Source: Allofranklinella schreckenbergeri
GTDB taxonomy: Bacteria; Pseudomonadota; Gammaproteobacteria; Burkholderiales; Burkholderiaceae_C
Length of the DNA stretch: 64,000 nucleotides
Direction: 5' to 3'
NCBI RefSeq assembly: GCF_003703475.1
Contig: NZ_RDQM01000008.1
Coordinates: forward strand, 62,001-126,000
A model generated the notes under the pieces. It was not told the origin of the DNA and did no database searches. It worked only from the letters and a program-made list of their open reading frames with translations. Of this stretch, positions 9,344-17,925 are shown one piece after another; positions within the stretch are counted from its first letter, which is position 1, and the number at the start of each line of letters is the position of its first letter. A program made the position numbers and the translations under genes.

Positions 9344-10068
9344 TTAGATGACCTGCCAGCGCACGCTGAACAGGGTCTCGTTGCTTGTTTTTTCTTGCAG
9401 GCGCTGCTGGAGTGATTCGATCAACTCGTCGCGCTTGGCAATGATGTCGTCTTCGACGGCAAAAATTTCCTGCCGCTGACGGCGTTGCTTGCGCTCCGGC
9501 TCTGGCAGTTCGCGTTGGATGAGCGCCTGCCCGATACGGTTGCTGGCGCGGTGCGCATTGCGCAGCTTGTGCGCTTCGTCGATGACCACCACGTCCCAAG
9601 GCAGGGCGCGCAGCTCGGCTTCCAGCTTGGCGGCAAACTGGTAGGACACGATGATGACCGCCTTGCCAACCTGCCGTTGCAGGGTGGCGAGCATGTCGCC
9701 GGCGGACTGCTTGCGCAGAGAAACGGCATCCACCACGGTGGCGGGCACGGCGAACTTGTCGTGCAGCTCCTGCGCCCATTGTTTGCGCAGGCTGGCCGGG
9801 CAGATGACCAGCCGCCGCCGCCGGCGCTCGGCCCAGTATTGGCAAACCACCAGCGCGGCTTCGCTGGTCTTGCCCAGCCCCACCTCGTCAGCCAGCAGTA
9901 CGCCTTCCTGCAATGGGTTCCGAAGGGCGAACAGCGCCGCCTCGATCTGGTGCGGGTCAGATCGACGCTGGCATCGAACAGCGATTGGGAGAGGCGATCT
10001 ACGCCATCGGCGGCGTGTCGCCGCGTCAGCTCGTGGGCGTAGTACTTGGCGTGGTAGGCGGAGGTCAT
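9344..10068 (-). pseudogene. Remnant of a SNF2-family helicase (frameshift plus internal deletion)
   Basis: The start, MTSAYHAKYYAHELTRR, is read from 10068. Near 9957 a one-base loss (GTCGATCTGACCC where GATCTGAACCC is expected) shifts the frame; the protein then continues as PHQIEAALFALRNPLQEG with Walker A LADEVGLGKT and Walker B VVIDEAHKLRN. Soon after, near 9515-9530, the sequence jumps to what looks like the C-terminal tail (EIFAVEDDIIAKRDELIESL to LFSVRWQVI). Motifs III to VI and the whole second RecA domain are absent, so about 700 residues appear to be lost. SNF2 helicases of this kind commonly precede large Mod genes in type III-like and DISARM-like loci. The tail match rests on family memory, not on an alignment. 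Confidence 0.72.
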
Positions 10069-10186
10069 CCGGTGATCTCTGACTGCTTTGCATCGCTTTG
10101 TCGGAATGGCCCAAACACAAAGCCGGTCCCATTACCGACACTGCGATGCTGCTCGGCAGGTACGGACTGGCAATGCGCGTTGGGGC

Positions 10187-11464
10187 TTATCTCCCAGCCC
10201 CCTTAACCACATGCCCGCGCATGGAGGGCTGGTCGTAAAAGTCCACGCCGTCCAGGTCGGCCACGGTGCCGATGTCCTTGTCGCCGCGGCCAGAGAGGCA
10301 CACGAGGATGACCTGGTCGGGCCGCATGGTGGGGGCCAGCTTCATGGCGTGGGCGAAAGCGTGGCTGGATTCCAGCGCGGGGATGATGCCCTCGGTGCGG
10401 CACAGGTGGTGGAAGGCGGCCAGGGCTTCGGCGTCGGTGATGCCCACGTATTCGGCGCGGCCGGTGTCTTTGAGCCAGGCGTGTTCAGGGCCGACGCCGG
10501 GGTAGTCCAGCCCGGCGCTGATGCTGTGGGTTTCGAGGATTTGGCCGTCGTCGTCTTGCAGCACGTAGGTGCGGTTGCCGTGCAGCACGCCGGGGCTGCC
10601 GCGTTGCAGGCTGGCGGAGTGCTTGCCGCTGTCCAGCCCTTGGCCCGCGGCCTCCACGCCGATCAGGCGCGTGTTTTCATAAGGGATGTAGGGGTGGAAG
10701 ATGCCCATGGCGTTGCTGCCGCCGCCCACGCAGGCGATGACCGCATCGGGCTGGGTGGCGGCCATGCGCTGCGCGGTCAGCATATCGGGCATTTGCGCCA
10801 GGCACTCGCGGCCGATCACGCTTTGGAAGTCGCGCACCATCATGGGGTAGGGGTGGGGGCCGGCGACGGTGCCGATGATGTAGAAGGTGTCGTCCACGTT
10901 CGCCACCCAATCGCGCATGGCTTCGTTGAGGGCGTCTTTCAGCGTCTTGCTGCCGGACTCTACCGGCACGACGGTGGCGCCCAGCAGCTTCATGCGATAG
11001 ACGTTGGGCGACTGGCGCTTGACGTCTTCCGCGCCCATGTAGACCACGCATTGCAGGCCGTAGCGCGCGCAGATGGTGGCGGTGGCCACGCCGTGCTGGC
11101 CCGCGCCGGTCTCGGCAATGATGCGCGGCTTGCCCATGCGCTTGGCCAGCATGGCCTGGCCGATGACGTTGTTGATCTTGTGCGCGCCGGTGTGGTTGAG
11201 GTCTTCGCGCTTGAGGTAAATCTGCGCGCCGCCCAGCTCGCGGCTGGTGCGCTCGGCGTGGTAGATGGGCGAGGGGCGGCCCACGTAATGCGCCAGCTCG
11301 CGCTGGAATTCGGCCTGGAAATCCGCGTCGTGCTGATAGCGGGCGTAGGCGGCGGTCAGCTCGTCGATGGCGTAGGTCAGGGTTTCGCTGCTGAAGCGGC
11401 CGCCGTAAGGGCCGAAATGGCCCTGTTCGTTGGGCAGGGCGTATGGAGTGGTTGTGGTGGTCAT
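10187..11464 (-). CDS. trpB: Tryptophan synthase beta chain
   Basis: PLP enzyme that condenses indole with L-serine to give tryptophan. About 425 aa, slightly longer than usual. The PLP lysine is in [13 protein letters not shown] and the phosphate-binding glycine loop is GGGSNAMG. The ATG at 11464 follows AGGATGAGAAAG and fits the conserved start [18 protein letters not shown]; an earlier in-frame ATG would add a poor 25-residue leader. It lies 58 bases after trpF. The next co-oriented gene is the SNF2 remnant instead of trpA, marking the boundary of the inserted block at about 10069-10186. Confidence 0.97.
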   Translation of the reverse strand: MTTTTTPYALPNEQGHFGPYGGRFSSETLTYAIDELTAAYARYQHDADFQAEFQRELAHYVGRPSPIYHAERTSRELGGAQIYLKREDLNHTGAHKINNVIGQAMLAKRMGKPRIIAETGAGQHGVATATICARYGLQCVVYMGAEDVKRQSPNVYRMKLLGATVVPVESGSKTLKDALNEAMRDWVANVDDTFYIIGTVAGPHPYPMMVRDFQSVIGRECLAQMPDMLTAQRMAATQPDAVIACVGGGSNAMGIFHPYIPYENTRLIGVEAAGQGLDSGKHSASLQRGSPGVLHGNRTYVLQDDDGQILETHSISAGLDYPGVGPEHAWLKDTGRAEYVGITDAEALAAFHHLCRTEGIIPALESSHAFAHAMKLAPTMRPDQVILVCLSGRGDKDIGTVADLDGVDFYDQPSMRGHVVKGAGR

Positions 11465-11522
11465 CTTTCTCATCCTGAAATGGCCGCGCTTGCGTGCCAA
11501 GCGGGGCGCGATCGCCAGGCTT

Positions 11523-12239
11523 TCAGCCCTGGCTTGCATCGGCCTGCCGCACTGCGGCCATGAAATGCATCATCTTGCCGGCATCCTTGATGCCTTTGAG
11601 CGCCCGGCCATCGGGGCCATCCTGCTCGATGCCGGAGCTCACATCGACGGCCAGCGACAGGCCGCGATGGCGCAGCTCAGCGATGCCATCGATCACATTT
11701 GATGGTGTGAGCCCACCACTTAAGACGAGGTGAGATGTGACGCTTGTTGGTAGAAGTGACCAATTGAATGTTTGCCCGCCGCCGCCGTAGCCCGTGACGT
11801 GGGCGTCCAGCAAAATGGCCTGGGCCTGTGAGAAACGACGGGCGAATTCTACGAGATCGAACGCCGCCCCGGCCCCGTCCGTTGCCACCGGAATGCGCGC
11901 GGCGCGCAGGTAGGGGTGGCGGCCTTGGTGGCTCAGGCGCTGGCAGTCCTCGGGCGTTTCATCGCCGTGAAATTGCAGCCAGGCGTGCGGCAGCAGGCCC
12001 AGGGCGGTATCGACTTCGGCCTGGCTGGCGTTGACGAACAGCAGCACGGGCGTGACAAAGGGCGGCAGGGCGCGCGCCAACGCGGCGGCGCGCTCGGGCG
12101 TGACGTGGCGCGGGCTTTTGGGGTAGAGCACGAAGCCCACGGCATCGGCCCCGGCGGCCACGGCTGCGGCCACGTCTTGCTCGCGCGTGAGGCCGCAGAA
12201 CTTGACGCGCGTGCGCGGCGCACTGGTGGGTGAAGACAT
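11523..12239 (-). CDS. trpF: Phosphoribosylanthranilate isomerase
   Basis: Amadori isomerase converting N-(5'-phosphoribosyl)anthranilate to CdRP in tryptophan synthesis. The 238-aa barrel starts [14 protein letters not shown], with the catalytic Cys in KFCGL; the catalytic Asp lies in [14 protein letters not shown], and SGGLTPSNV plus AVDVSSGIE bind phosphate. It is the first gene of the trpF-trpB unit and divergent from dctP across a 178-base gap that must hold both promoters. No leader peptide or attenuator was recognised upstream. Confidence 0.96.
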   Translation of the reverse strand: MSSPTSAPRTRVKFCGLTREQDVAAAVAAGADAVGFVLYPKSPRHVTPERAAALARALPPFVTPVLLFVNASQAEVDTALGLLPHAWLQFHGDETPEDCQRLSHQGRHPYLRAARIPVATDGAGAAFDLVEFARRFSQAQAILLDAHVTGYGGGGQTFNWSLLPTSVTSHLVLSGGLTPSNVIDGIAELRHRGLSLAVDVSSGIEQDGPDGRALKGIKDAGKMMHFMAAVRQADASQG

Positions 12240-12417
12240 ACAGCAAAGGCTTTCTATGAATGCAGGCGCAGCACTGTACTGGCTCGCCCGCACTCGGAGC
12301 GGAAAAATCTGCATGGATAATCTCTTGCAATGAGCCGCCCCCGCCGTGCGGGTGGTGGCTGTTGTTTTGTTTCCGTTCCCTGGACTTTTGTCTCCCAACT
12401 TTGCAAAGGAAGAAACC

Positions 12418-13413
12418 ATGTCCCTGAAATTCATGCGCCCAAGCGCCCAATGGCTGGCCCCCACGCTGCTGGCGGCTGCGGCGGCCCTCACCGTCGCGCC
12501 CGCTGCGGCGCAAACCACTTACAAAATGGCCTATGCCCTGAGCCAGCAATCGCACTACGGCGCTGCAGGCAACGCCTTTGCCAAGACGCTGGAAGAAGGC
12601 GGCCAAGGCAAGCACAAGGTGCAGCAGTTCCCCAACAGCGCCCTGGGCGGCGAGCGTGAAGTGATCGAGGGCCTGCAACTGGGCACCATCGACATGGCCG
12701 TGCTCTCCACCGGCGCGACCATGAACTTCGTGCCCAATGCGGCGGTGTTCGACATTCCATTCCTGCTGCGCGACCTGGATCACGCGCGCAAGGTGCTCGA
12801 TGGCGAGATCGGCCAGAAAATGCTGACCGAGTTCAACAAGCGCGGCCTGGTGGCCCTGGCCTGGGGCGAGCAAGGCTTTCGCCACCTGACCAACAACGTG
12901 CGCCCCGTGGCCACGCCCGCAGACGCCAAGGGCCTGAAAGTGCGCACGACGGAAAACCAGTTGCACATTGCCGCCTTCCGCGCCATCGGCATCCTGCCCA
13001 CGCCCATGGCCTGGCCTGAAGTAATCACCGCCTTGCAGCAAGGCACGATCGACGGGCAGGAAAACCCGCTGTCGGTCATCACCTCGGCCAAGCTCTCGCA
13101 GGTGCAAAAGCACCTCTCGCTCACCGGCCACGTGTACGCGCCTGCCGTCATCGTCGTCTCGCCGATGGTGTATGAAAAACTCTCCAAGGAGGATCAGGCC
13201 CTGTTCCAGAAAGCCGCACAAAACGCTGGCCAAGCCATGCGCGATTTCGTTTCCAACATCGAGAAAACCGGCGTGGATCAACTCAAGAGCGAGGGCATGA
13301 CCGTCACCGAAGTCGATCGCGCCGCGTTTGAAAAGGCCGTGCAGCCCGCTTATGCGGAGTACAACAAGCGCTTTGATCCCAAGCTGATCGAGCAAATCCG
13401 CAACACGAAGTAA
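12418..13413 (+). CDS. dctP: TRAP transporter substrate-binding protein, DctP family
   Basis: Periplasmic solute receptor of a tripartite ATP-independent transporter. 331 aa; a Sec signal peptide runs to about residue 31 (APAAAQ, then TTYKMAYALS). The family arginine that binds the ligand carboxylate is in LKVRTTENQ, followed by AWPEVITALQQGTIDGQEN. The ATG at 12418 follows AGGAAGAAACC. The ligand is probably a carboxylate, type unknown. Its membrane partner dctQ follows after a 272-base gap occupied by a repeat element, which is unusual because these genes are normally adjacent. Confidence 0.9.
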   Translation: MSLKFMRPSAQWLAPTLLAAAAALTVAPAAAQTTYKMAYALSQQSHYGAAGNAFAKTLEEGGQGKHKVQQFPNSALGGEREVIEGLQLGTIDMAVLSTGATMNFVPNAAVFDIPFLLRDLDHARKVLDGEIGQKMLTEFNKRGLVALAWGEQGFRHLTNNVRPVATPADAKGLKVRTTENQLHIAAFRAIGILPTPMAWPEVITALQQGTIDGQENPLSVITSAKLSQVQKHLSLTGHVYAPAVIVVSPMVYEKLSKEDQALFQKAAQNAGQAMRDFVSNIEKTGVDQLKSEGMTVTEVDRAAFEKAVQPAYAEYNKRFDPKLIEQIRNTK

Positions 13414-13490
13414 GCCCGTTAGCGCCAGCGCTCAACCAGGGCGCACGCGCACACCAGGGCGGATCAGCGCAACGCCCGCCCTGGCTTCTG

Positions 13491-13653
13491 AGAGCCTGTT
13501 CAAAATCTCGGCGCGAGTGGACAAGAAGCGGTTTGGGATGGGCTGCAAGGCGCAAAACACAGCCATAGCGCCCGCTATGGCGAGACTTTGCAACGCCGCA
13601 GACCGCCCAAATCCACTCTCTTGACCGCCGTGCAAAGATTTTGAACAGGCTCT
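13491..13653. mobile_element. 163-bp MITE-like element with 18-bp terminal inverted repeats
   Basis: The left end AGAGCCTGTTCAAAATCT (13491-13508) is repeated exactly inverted at 13636-13653. The interior has no open frame of note but holds a small hairpin, CCATAGCGCCCGCTATGG. It lies between dctP and dctQ. The shape fits a non-autonomous miniature inverted-repeat element. No target-site duplication is evident. Confidence 0.65.
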
Positions 13654-13685
13654 GACAACCCCAACCTCCGCACCCACTGCTTGCC

Positions 13686-14180
13686 ATGTCCCCTCGCACC
13701 ATCGATCGCGCTTTGTTTGCGCTTGTCTCCCTCCTGGCCCAGGGCCTGTTGTGGCTGGCGGTGGCCACGGGGTTTTTCCAGGTGATTGCGCGTTTTGTGC
13801 TGCATTCGCCGCTGGATTGGAGCGAGGTGCTCACGCGCGCGGCCATCATCTGGTCGGTCATGCTGGGCGTGGCGCTGGCGTTTCGCCAAGGGCACATGAT
13901 TGCGGTGGAGTTTCTGCGCTCGCGCCTGCGCGGCCCGGCCCGGCGTGCGCTGGAGCATCTCATCCACACCATTTGCCTGGGGTTTCTGGTGTTTCTCGTC
14001 TGGGTCGGCGCGCAGATGACCTATCGCGTGCGCTTCCAAAGCCTGGCGGGGCTGGAGGTGTCCATCTCCTGGGTGTATCTGGCCATCCCCGTGGGCGCAG
14101 CCCTGGCCGCCGTGGGCCTGCTGCTGCGTTGGGCCATGCCCGCCAGCCCTGCTGCGGCTGGAGCGGCCGAAACGGTTTGA
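13686..14180 (+). CDS. dctQ: TRAP transporter small permease, DctQ family
   Basis: A 164-aa inner-membrane protein with four hydrophobic segments, the size and layout of DctQ, which links the binding protein to the large DctM permease. The signature region DWSEVLTRAAIIWSVMLGVA with a following FRQGHMIAVE is typical of the family. No dctM follows; after the stop come two palindromic repeats and a convergent gene. The large subunit must be encoded elsewhere or be lost. A repeat element separates the gene from dctP, so it may be poorly co-transcribed. Confidence 0.87.
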   Translation: MSPRTIDRALFALVSLLAQGLLWLAVATGFFQVIARFVLHSPLDWSEVLTRAAIIWSVMLGVALAFRQGHMIAVEFLRSRLRGPARRALEHLIHTICLGFLVFLVWVGAQMTYRVRFQSLAGLEVSISWVYLAIPVGAALAAVGLLLRWAMPASPAAAGAAETV

Positions 14181-14185
14181 TTTTT

Positions 14186-14259
14186 TACCAATCAAACGGA
14201 AAATAAACCACACTGTTTTGGCTTGATGGAAAACAAACTTGATTTACTTTGATTCATAG
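14186..14259 (+). repeat. Dispersed 3'-end palindrome, copy B
   Basis: Starts five bases after the dctQ stop. Arms AATCAAACGGAAA and TTTACTTTGATTCATA; core TGTTTTGGCTTGATGG on the dctQ strand (variant of TTTCGGCA). The inner stem is weak. Confidence 0.65.
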
Positions 14260-14345
14260 TTTGAACTTCATGCCAGGCGACCTGAACAGCGCAGCCGCCT
14301 CTCTCGCTGTCACAGTTGGAGGGCGCTGATATCCCCCAGAATTTT

Positions 14346-14420
14346 CTCAATCAAAAGCAAAAAAAGTTATATGCCATGGCTTGATATAAAAGCCATGGCA
14401 TTTTTTATGGTTTGGAAATT
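14346..14420. terminator. Dispersed palindrome, copy C, with a strong terminator hairpin
   Basis: Left arm AATCAAAAGCAAAAAAAG. The usual core is replaced by the GC-richer stem ATGCCATGGC/GCCATGGCAT (14371-14401) followed by six T on the plus strand and preceded by an A-run, so it could terminate in both directions. It lies 17 bases beyond the stop of the FmdE-family gene. Confidence 0.7.
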
Positions 14421-14437
14421 ATCCAGGTCGGATACTT

Positions 14438-15220
14438 TCAGCCTGCGGCCGTCCAGGGCGTGACCTGCACCAGGCGCGGGTCGTTCACATGGTCGATCAG
14501 CATGGCTTTGACCCGGCCTTGCCACAACTGGGCAAAGCGCTTGAGCTGCTCGGGCGTGGCCTTGCCGCCCACGGCCAGCGGGATCAGCGCCCGCATTTCC
14601 TCCGTCCAGGGCGTGACGCTGGCATCGAGCTTGACCAGCACCGCCTGCCCATTGTCACGCCGCCGCAAGGCCAGATCGCCTTGCAAATTGTTGTCGTAGC
14701 TCAGCAAATTCTTGCGACTGAAGCGGTTGGCCTTGCCCATGCCGGGAAAGCCTGTCTCCGCCGCTGCGCCGGTGAGTAAGGTGGCCACAGAGGCAATCAC
14801 GCCCGTCACGCCCTCCTCGCGGCCATCGCTCATCAGCACATCGATCCCGCCGCGCTCTGGCAAGGCGCTGCCGTAAAGCGCCTGCATGCCCTTGACGGTC
14901 ATCAGATACGCCCCCGCCACCGTGGGGCAGGAGTGGCCCGCCAGGCGCACGGCATCCACATAGCGGTATTCCATGATGCCTTGCTCGGCCGCGCCCAGGA
15001 ACTCGGCCAGTTTGTCTTGCACGCGCAGCACGGGGGCCTGCGCGAAGAAGGAAGGGAAACCCGTCATGGATGGATCCTCACAGCCCGCATCGCCACCACA
15101 GGCTTGCAACGGCACACTCAGCGCGGCCGCCATGGAAACGCCTGCGCCAGAGATCAATGTGTTTTTCAGCCAGTCGCGGCGCGGCAAGGCTTCGCGCGAA
15201 GAAAAAGGGGTTGCTTGCAT
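14438..15220 (-). CDS. FmdE-family lipoprotein with Tat signal
   Basis: A 260-aa exported protein. Residues 1-40 hold a twin-arginine motif (PRRDWLKN), a hydrophobic stretch and a lipobox-like LQAC, so it is probably a Tat-exported lipoprotein. The segment AGHSCPTVAGAYLM carries the H-x-C-P signature of the FmdE family, first named from formylmethanofuran dehydrogenase operons; no methanogenic pathway is implied here. A strong AAGGAG precedes the ATG at 15220. It follows the TonB receptor on the same strand, 226 bases downstream. A metal-binding role in periplasmic metal or metallophore handling is inferred from the His/Cys motif and the neighbour. Confidence 0.72.
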   Translation of the reverse strand: MQATPFSSREALPRRDWLKNTLISGAGVSMAAALSVPLQACGGDAGCEDPSMTGFPSFFAQAPVLRVQDKLAEFLGAAEQGIMEYRYVDAVRLAGHSCPTVAGAYLMTVKGMQALYGSALPERGGIDVLMSDGREEGVTGVIASVATLLTGAAAETGFPGMGKANRFSRKNLLSYDNNLQGDLALRRRDNGQAVLVKLDASVTPWTEEMRALIPLAVGGKATPEQLKRFAQLWQGRVKAMLIDHVNDPRLVQVTPWTAAG

Positions 15221-15400
15221 GGTTTGCTCCTTGAAAAGAGAGTGAAGAAAAGCGAAACCATCGTGGGAGCAGCGCCGCCAGATCAAAGCGCTTTGCAGCG
15301 CATCGCGATCAGCGGCTTGTTGTTTCGATAACCCGCCGGGCAAACCGCCCCGGCTGCGCGCGCCTTGGCACAGGGCCAAGGCGGATCACTGCATCAGGCG

Positions 15401-15444
15401 CGCGCCAGGCATTGCATTGCATCGCGGCGCGCACGCCTGGCGCG
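15401..15444. other. 10-bp perfect inverted repeat between TonB receptor and FmdE gene
   Basis: CGCGCCAGGC (15401-15410) and GCCTGGCGCG (15435-15444) form a GC-rich stem directly past the receptor stop. No T-run follows on the minus strand, so it may be an mRNA-stabilising or attenuating hairpin instead of a full terminator. Confidence 0.4.
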
Positions 15445-15446
15445 GA

Positions 15447-17561
15447 TCAGAACACCCCTTGCCAGGACAAGGTCAGGCTGCGGCCTGGCGCGGGCGTTTC
15501 CCGCCCTGGCAAGCCTGCCGCCAGGTGCTCGTGGTAGCGCTTGTCGCCCACGTTCTTGATGCCCAGGCGCAAGGTGTGCTGCTTGTGGGGACGCCAGGAC
15601 GCACCCACATCCAGCAGGCCATAGCCTGCCGTGGGGTTTTCCGTGCCGCGCGCAAACACGGTGGCAACGCGGTTTTGGCGCTTGACCAGCAAGGCCGTGG
15701 CATCCAGCGACAGGCTGGGGCTGATCCGCCCTTCCCAACCGAGGCTGAGGCTGTCGGCTGGCACGTTGAACAGCGGCTCGTTCAAATCGTTATTGGTGCC
15801 GCGCACGTGCGAGTAAGCGGCCTGGAGCCAATGCCCGCCGCCCAGGCGCCAGCGCACGCTGGCATCCAGACCATGCAGCGTGGCGTGGCCCAGGTTGACG
15901 GTTTGCTTGCAAGCCATCGCCTGCGGCTGGCCGCAAGCGCGCACGGCTGCGGGGCCGCTGAGTTGCACGCCGGTGATGTAGTCGCTGATGCGGTTGCGCC
16001 ACAAGGCCACGGCATAGCTGACATCTTCTGCATCGCCCTTCATGCCCAGCTCGAATTGCAAGGCTTTTTCAGGCGCGATGTGCGGACTGCCCGCCCAGTA
16101 AAAACCATCCTGGCGCGGGCCGCTTTGGTAGCGCTCGCGCAAGTCCGGGGCGCGGAAGCCGCGCGACACGCTGGCATAGGGGCGCAGCAACGGGGTGATT
16201 TCGTACAAGGCCCCCAGGCTGCCGGAGACGGCGCTGTCGCTGCGGTTGATGCCGGAGGTGATGCGGCCATTGTTCATCGCCGCCGCCGAGCCGCGCACGC
16301 TGTCGTAGCGCAAGCCCGCGAGCACCTTCAGCGCGCCAAACTGCATATCGTCCTGCGCATACAGGCCGATTGCGCGCAGTTGCCCTTCGTGGAAGGGCTT
16401 GTTCGATTGCAGCGCAAACGTCGGCGGCATGGCGCTGCGGCTGTCGGGGTCGGCCTTCATTTGCCACGCATTCAAGCCGATGGAGAGCAGATGCTGCGGA
16501 TGCGCCAGCCAGTCGGCCTTGGCATCCAGCCCGTTGGTGGCAAACGTCACGCGCGTTTGCGACATGTCACGCCCCAGCCCGCTGGCCCACGCATCGATGC
16601 TGCGCGCCATCTCCTGGCGGTACAGGCGCACATCCATGTTCAGCGGGCGCTCGCCGCCGCTGCGGCGGCTGTAGCCCACTTCATAAAGCGAGCGCGTTTG
16701 CTCGGGCGAGTGGATGGTGAGCTGGCCCACGCGCGGCATGGGGTGCGGCCGACTCGTGCCGGGATACCAGACATCGCTGTCCTGCTGGCGCTGCGCGGAC
16801 AGGCGCAATTGCTGTTGCGCATCCAGGCGGAAGCGGTACTGGCCGATGAAAGCCTTGGAGTCATACCCCGTGCGCGCCACCCGCCCCTGCGGCGCCTTGT
16901 AATCGTCGGGCCGCGCCAGCGAAGCGCCCAGCATCAGCGCATGATCGCCCTGGCTGAAATGGCCCACGCCAGCGCCACGCCAGCCTTTGCTGGCCGAGTC
17001 GTAATCGACCCTGGTGCGCAAACTGGCCCCCGACTCGAAGCGCGCCTGGGGCAATTGCACATTGATCGCCCCGCCCAAAGCCCCGGTGCCATACAGCACC
17101 GAAGCCGGGCCTTTGACCACCTCCACGCGCTCGGCCAGCCCCAGCGAGAGGAAAGAGCCAATCGCCCCGGCCGGCTGCGCCGAATTGAGCCGCACGCCAT
17201 CGACCATGAGCACGACGGACTCCTTCTGCAAACCGCGAATCACCGGGTTTTGCCCCTGCGCGCTGTCAGAGGCCACCGCCAGCCCCGCCTGCCCGCGCAA
17301 GGCATCGCCCAAGTTGGCCGCCGCCGTGCGATCAAGCTGCGCGCGATCGACTTCCGTGGTGGAGACCGGCGTCTGGGCGCTTTCTGCGGCATAGCCTTTC
17401 GCCGTCACGTTGACAGCAGGCAAGCTCTGCAAAGCGGCCTCATCCACCGCGCCCTGCTCTGCGCCTTGCGCCTGCGCCGCAAGCGCCGCCAACATGGCCG
17501 ATACACCGATGACAACGGCCGACACCTGCCCAGCAGGCAAAGGGCGTTTTTTCTGCTGCAT
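15447..17561 (-). CDS. TonB-dependent outer-membrane receptor
   Basis: A 704-aa receptor: signal peptide to about residue 33, plug domain with NPVIRGLQKESVVLMVDGVR and VEVVKGPASVLYGTGALGG, then a C-terminal barrel ending in LTLSWQGVF with terminal aromatic Phe. It imports a bound nutrient, probably iron, heme or another metal complex, using TonB-ExbBD energy. The layout resembles heme/hemoglobin-type receptors, but the ligand cannot be fixed from sequence. The ATG at 17561 follows GAGGAG. A Fur-box-like palindrome lies about 80 bases upstream, predicting repression by iron-loaded Fur. Probably co-transcribed with the FmdE-family lipoprotein. Confidence 0.9.
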   Translation of the reverse strand: MQQKKRPLPAGQVSAVVIGVSAMLAALAAQAQGAEQGAVDEAALQSLPAVNVTAKGYAAESAQTPVSTTEVDRAQLDRTAAANLGDALRGQAGLAVASDSAQGQNPVIRGLQKESVVLMVDGVRLNSAQPAGAIGSFLSLGLAERVEVVKGPASVLYGTGALGGAINVQLPQARFESGASLRTRVDYDSASKGWRGAGVGHFSQGDHALMLGASLARPDDYKAPQGRVARTGYDSKAFIGQYRFRLDAQQQLRLSAQRQQDSDVWYPGTSRPHPMPRVGQLTIHSPEQTRSLYEVGYSRRSGGERPLNMDVRLYRQEMARSIDAWASGLGRDMSQTRVTFATNGLDAKADWLAHPQHLLSIGLNAWQMKADPDSRSAMPPTFALQSNKPFHEGQLRAIGLYAQDDMQFGALKVLAGLRYDSVRGSAAAMNNGRITSGINRSDSAVSGSLGALYEITPLLRPYASVSRGFRAPDLRERYQSGPRQDGFYWAGSPHIAPEKALQFELGMKGDAEDVSYAVALWRNRISDYITGVQLSGPAAVRACGQPQAMACKQTVNLGHATLHGLDASVRWRLGGGHWLQAAYSHVRGTNNDLNEPLFNVPADSLSLGWEGRISPSLSLDATALLVKRQNRVATVFARGTENPTAGYGLLDVGASWRPHKQHTLRLGIKNVGDKRYHEHLAAGLPGRETPAPGRSLTLSWQGVF

Positions 17562-17637
17562 GGTTGAAAAGCTCCTCAAGAAAATGAAACGCGGCATGCA
17601 ACCGCAAGTGAAACCGGATTCAAGGATTTGTAAGTTT

Positions 17638-17656
17638 GATAACAATTTTAATTGTC
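17638..17656 (-). promoter_or_regulatory. Candidate Fur box upstream of the TonB receptor
   Basis: The 19-base GATAACAATTTTAATTGTC is close to palindromic (AACAATT facing AATTGT) and resembles the Fur consensus GATAATGATAATCATTATC. It lies in an AT-rich patch 77 bases before the receptor start, where a minus-strand promoter is expected. Confidence 0.5.
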
Positions 17657-17756
17657 ATCCTGCAGACACAAACCAGCCGCCCCACTGCGCGTAGGGGTAT
17701 GCCCTGATGCCCTGTTGCGGCGCTGGGCGCAAGCACGCCTACGGCGCGCCAGACGA

Positions 17757-17863
17757 GGGGTTGTTGAGATTTGGCTTGCGAAGCGGTTTTTCGAGGCAAA
17801 AACCGCAGACCGCCCGATCCTGAGGATGAGCGCAGCGCGAGGATGTTGATGACACGCTCTAAA
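17757..17863 (-). repeat. Dispersed repeat shared with 40593-40756
   Basis: Bases 17760-17809 match the reverse complement of 40707-40756 at 47 of 50 positions. The block contains the stem-loop GCGGTTTTT/AAAAACCGC (17783-17806), which is terminator-like in both directions. The far end, CACGCTCTAA, matches the reverse complement of the start of the second locus. It lies past the 3' end of the DUF4136 lipoprotein gene. Confidence 0.65.
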
Positions 17864-17925
17864 CAAAGCCTCGCCACAGTCCGAGCCATGGCGAGGCTTT
17901 CAATAGGCTTGGCGCAGGGGCTGGC

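Larger units (their letters stand above)
17562..17925. other. Non-coding stretch of 364 bases
   Basis: Holds the receptor leader with its Fur-box-like palindrome and, toward the DUF4136 gene, a dispersed repeat (17757-17863). No coding sequence is supported. Confidence 0.7.

Noticed and set aside
1027-10186. Direct repeats or an att site marking insertion of the defence operon
   Set aside because: The two junctions (1027-1079 and 10069-10186) show no repeat that I could find by eye, and no integrase is present.
10088-11563. A 491-codon plus-strand open frame opposite trpB
   Set aside because: Antisense shadow of trpB; low-complexity Ala/Gly/His/Val-rich translation without any family feature.
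15417-17567. A 716-codon plus-strand open frame opposite the TonB receptor
   Set aside because: Antisense shadow of a gene with clear plug and barrel signatures.
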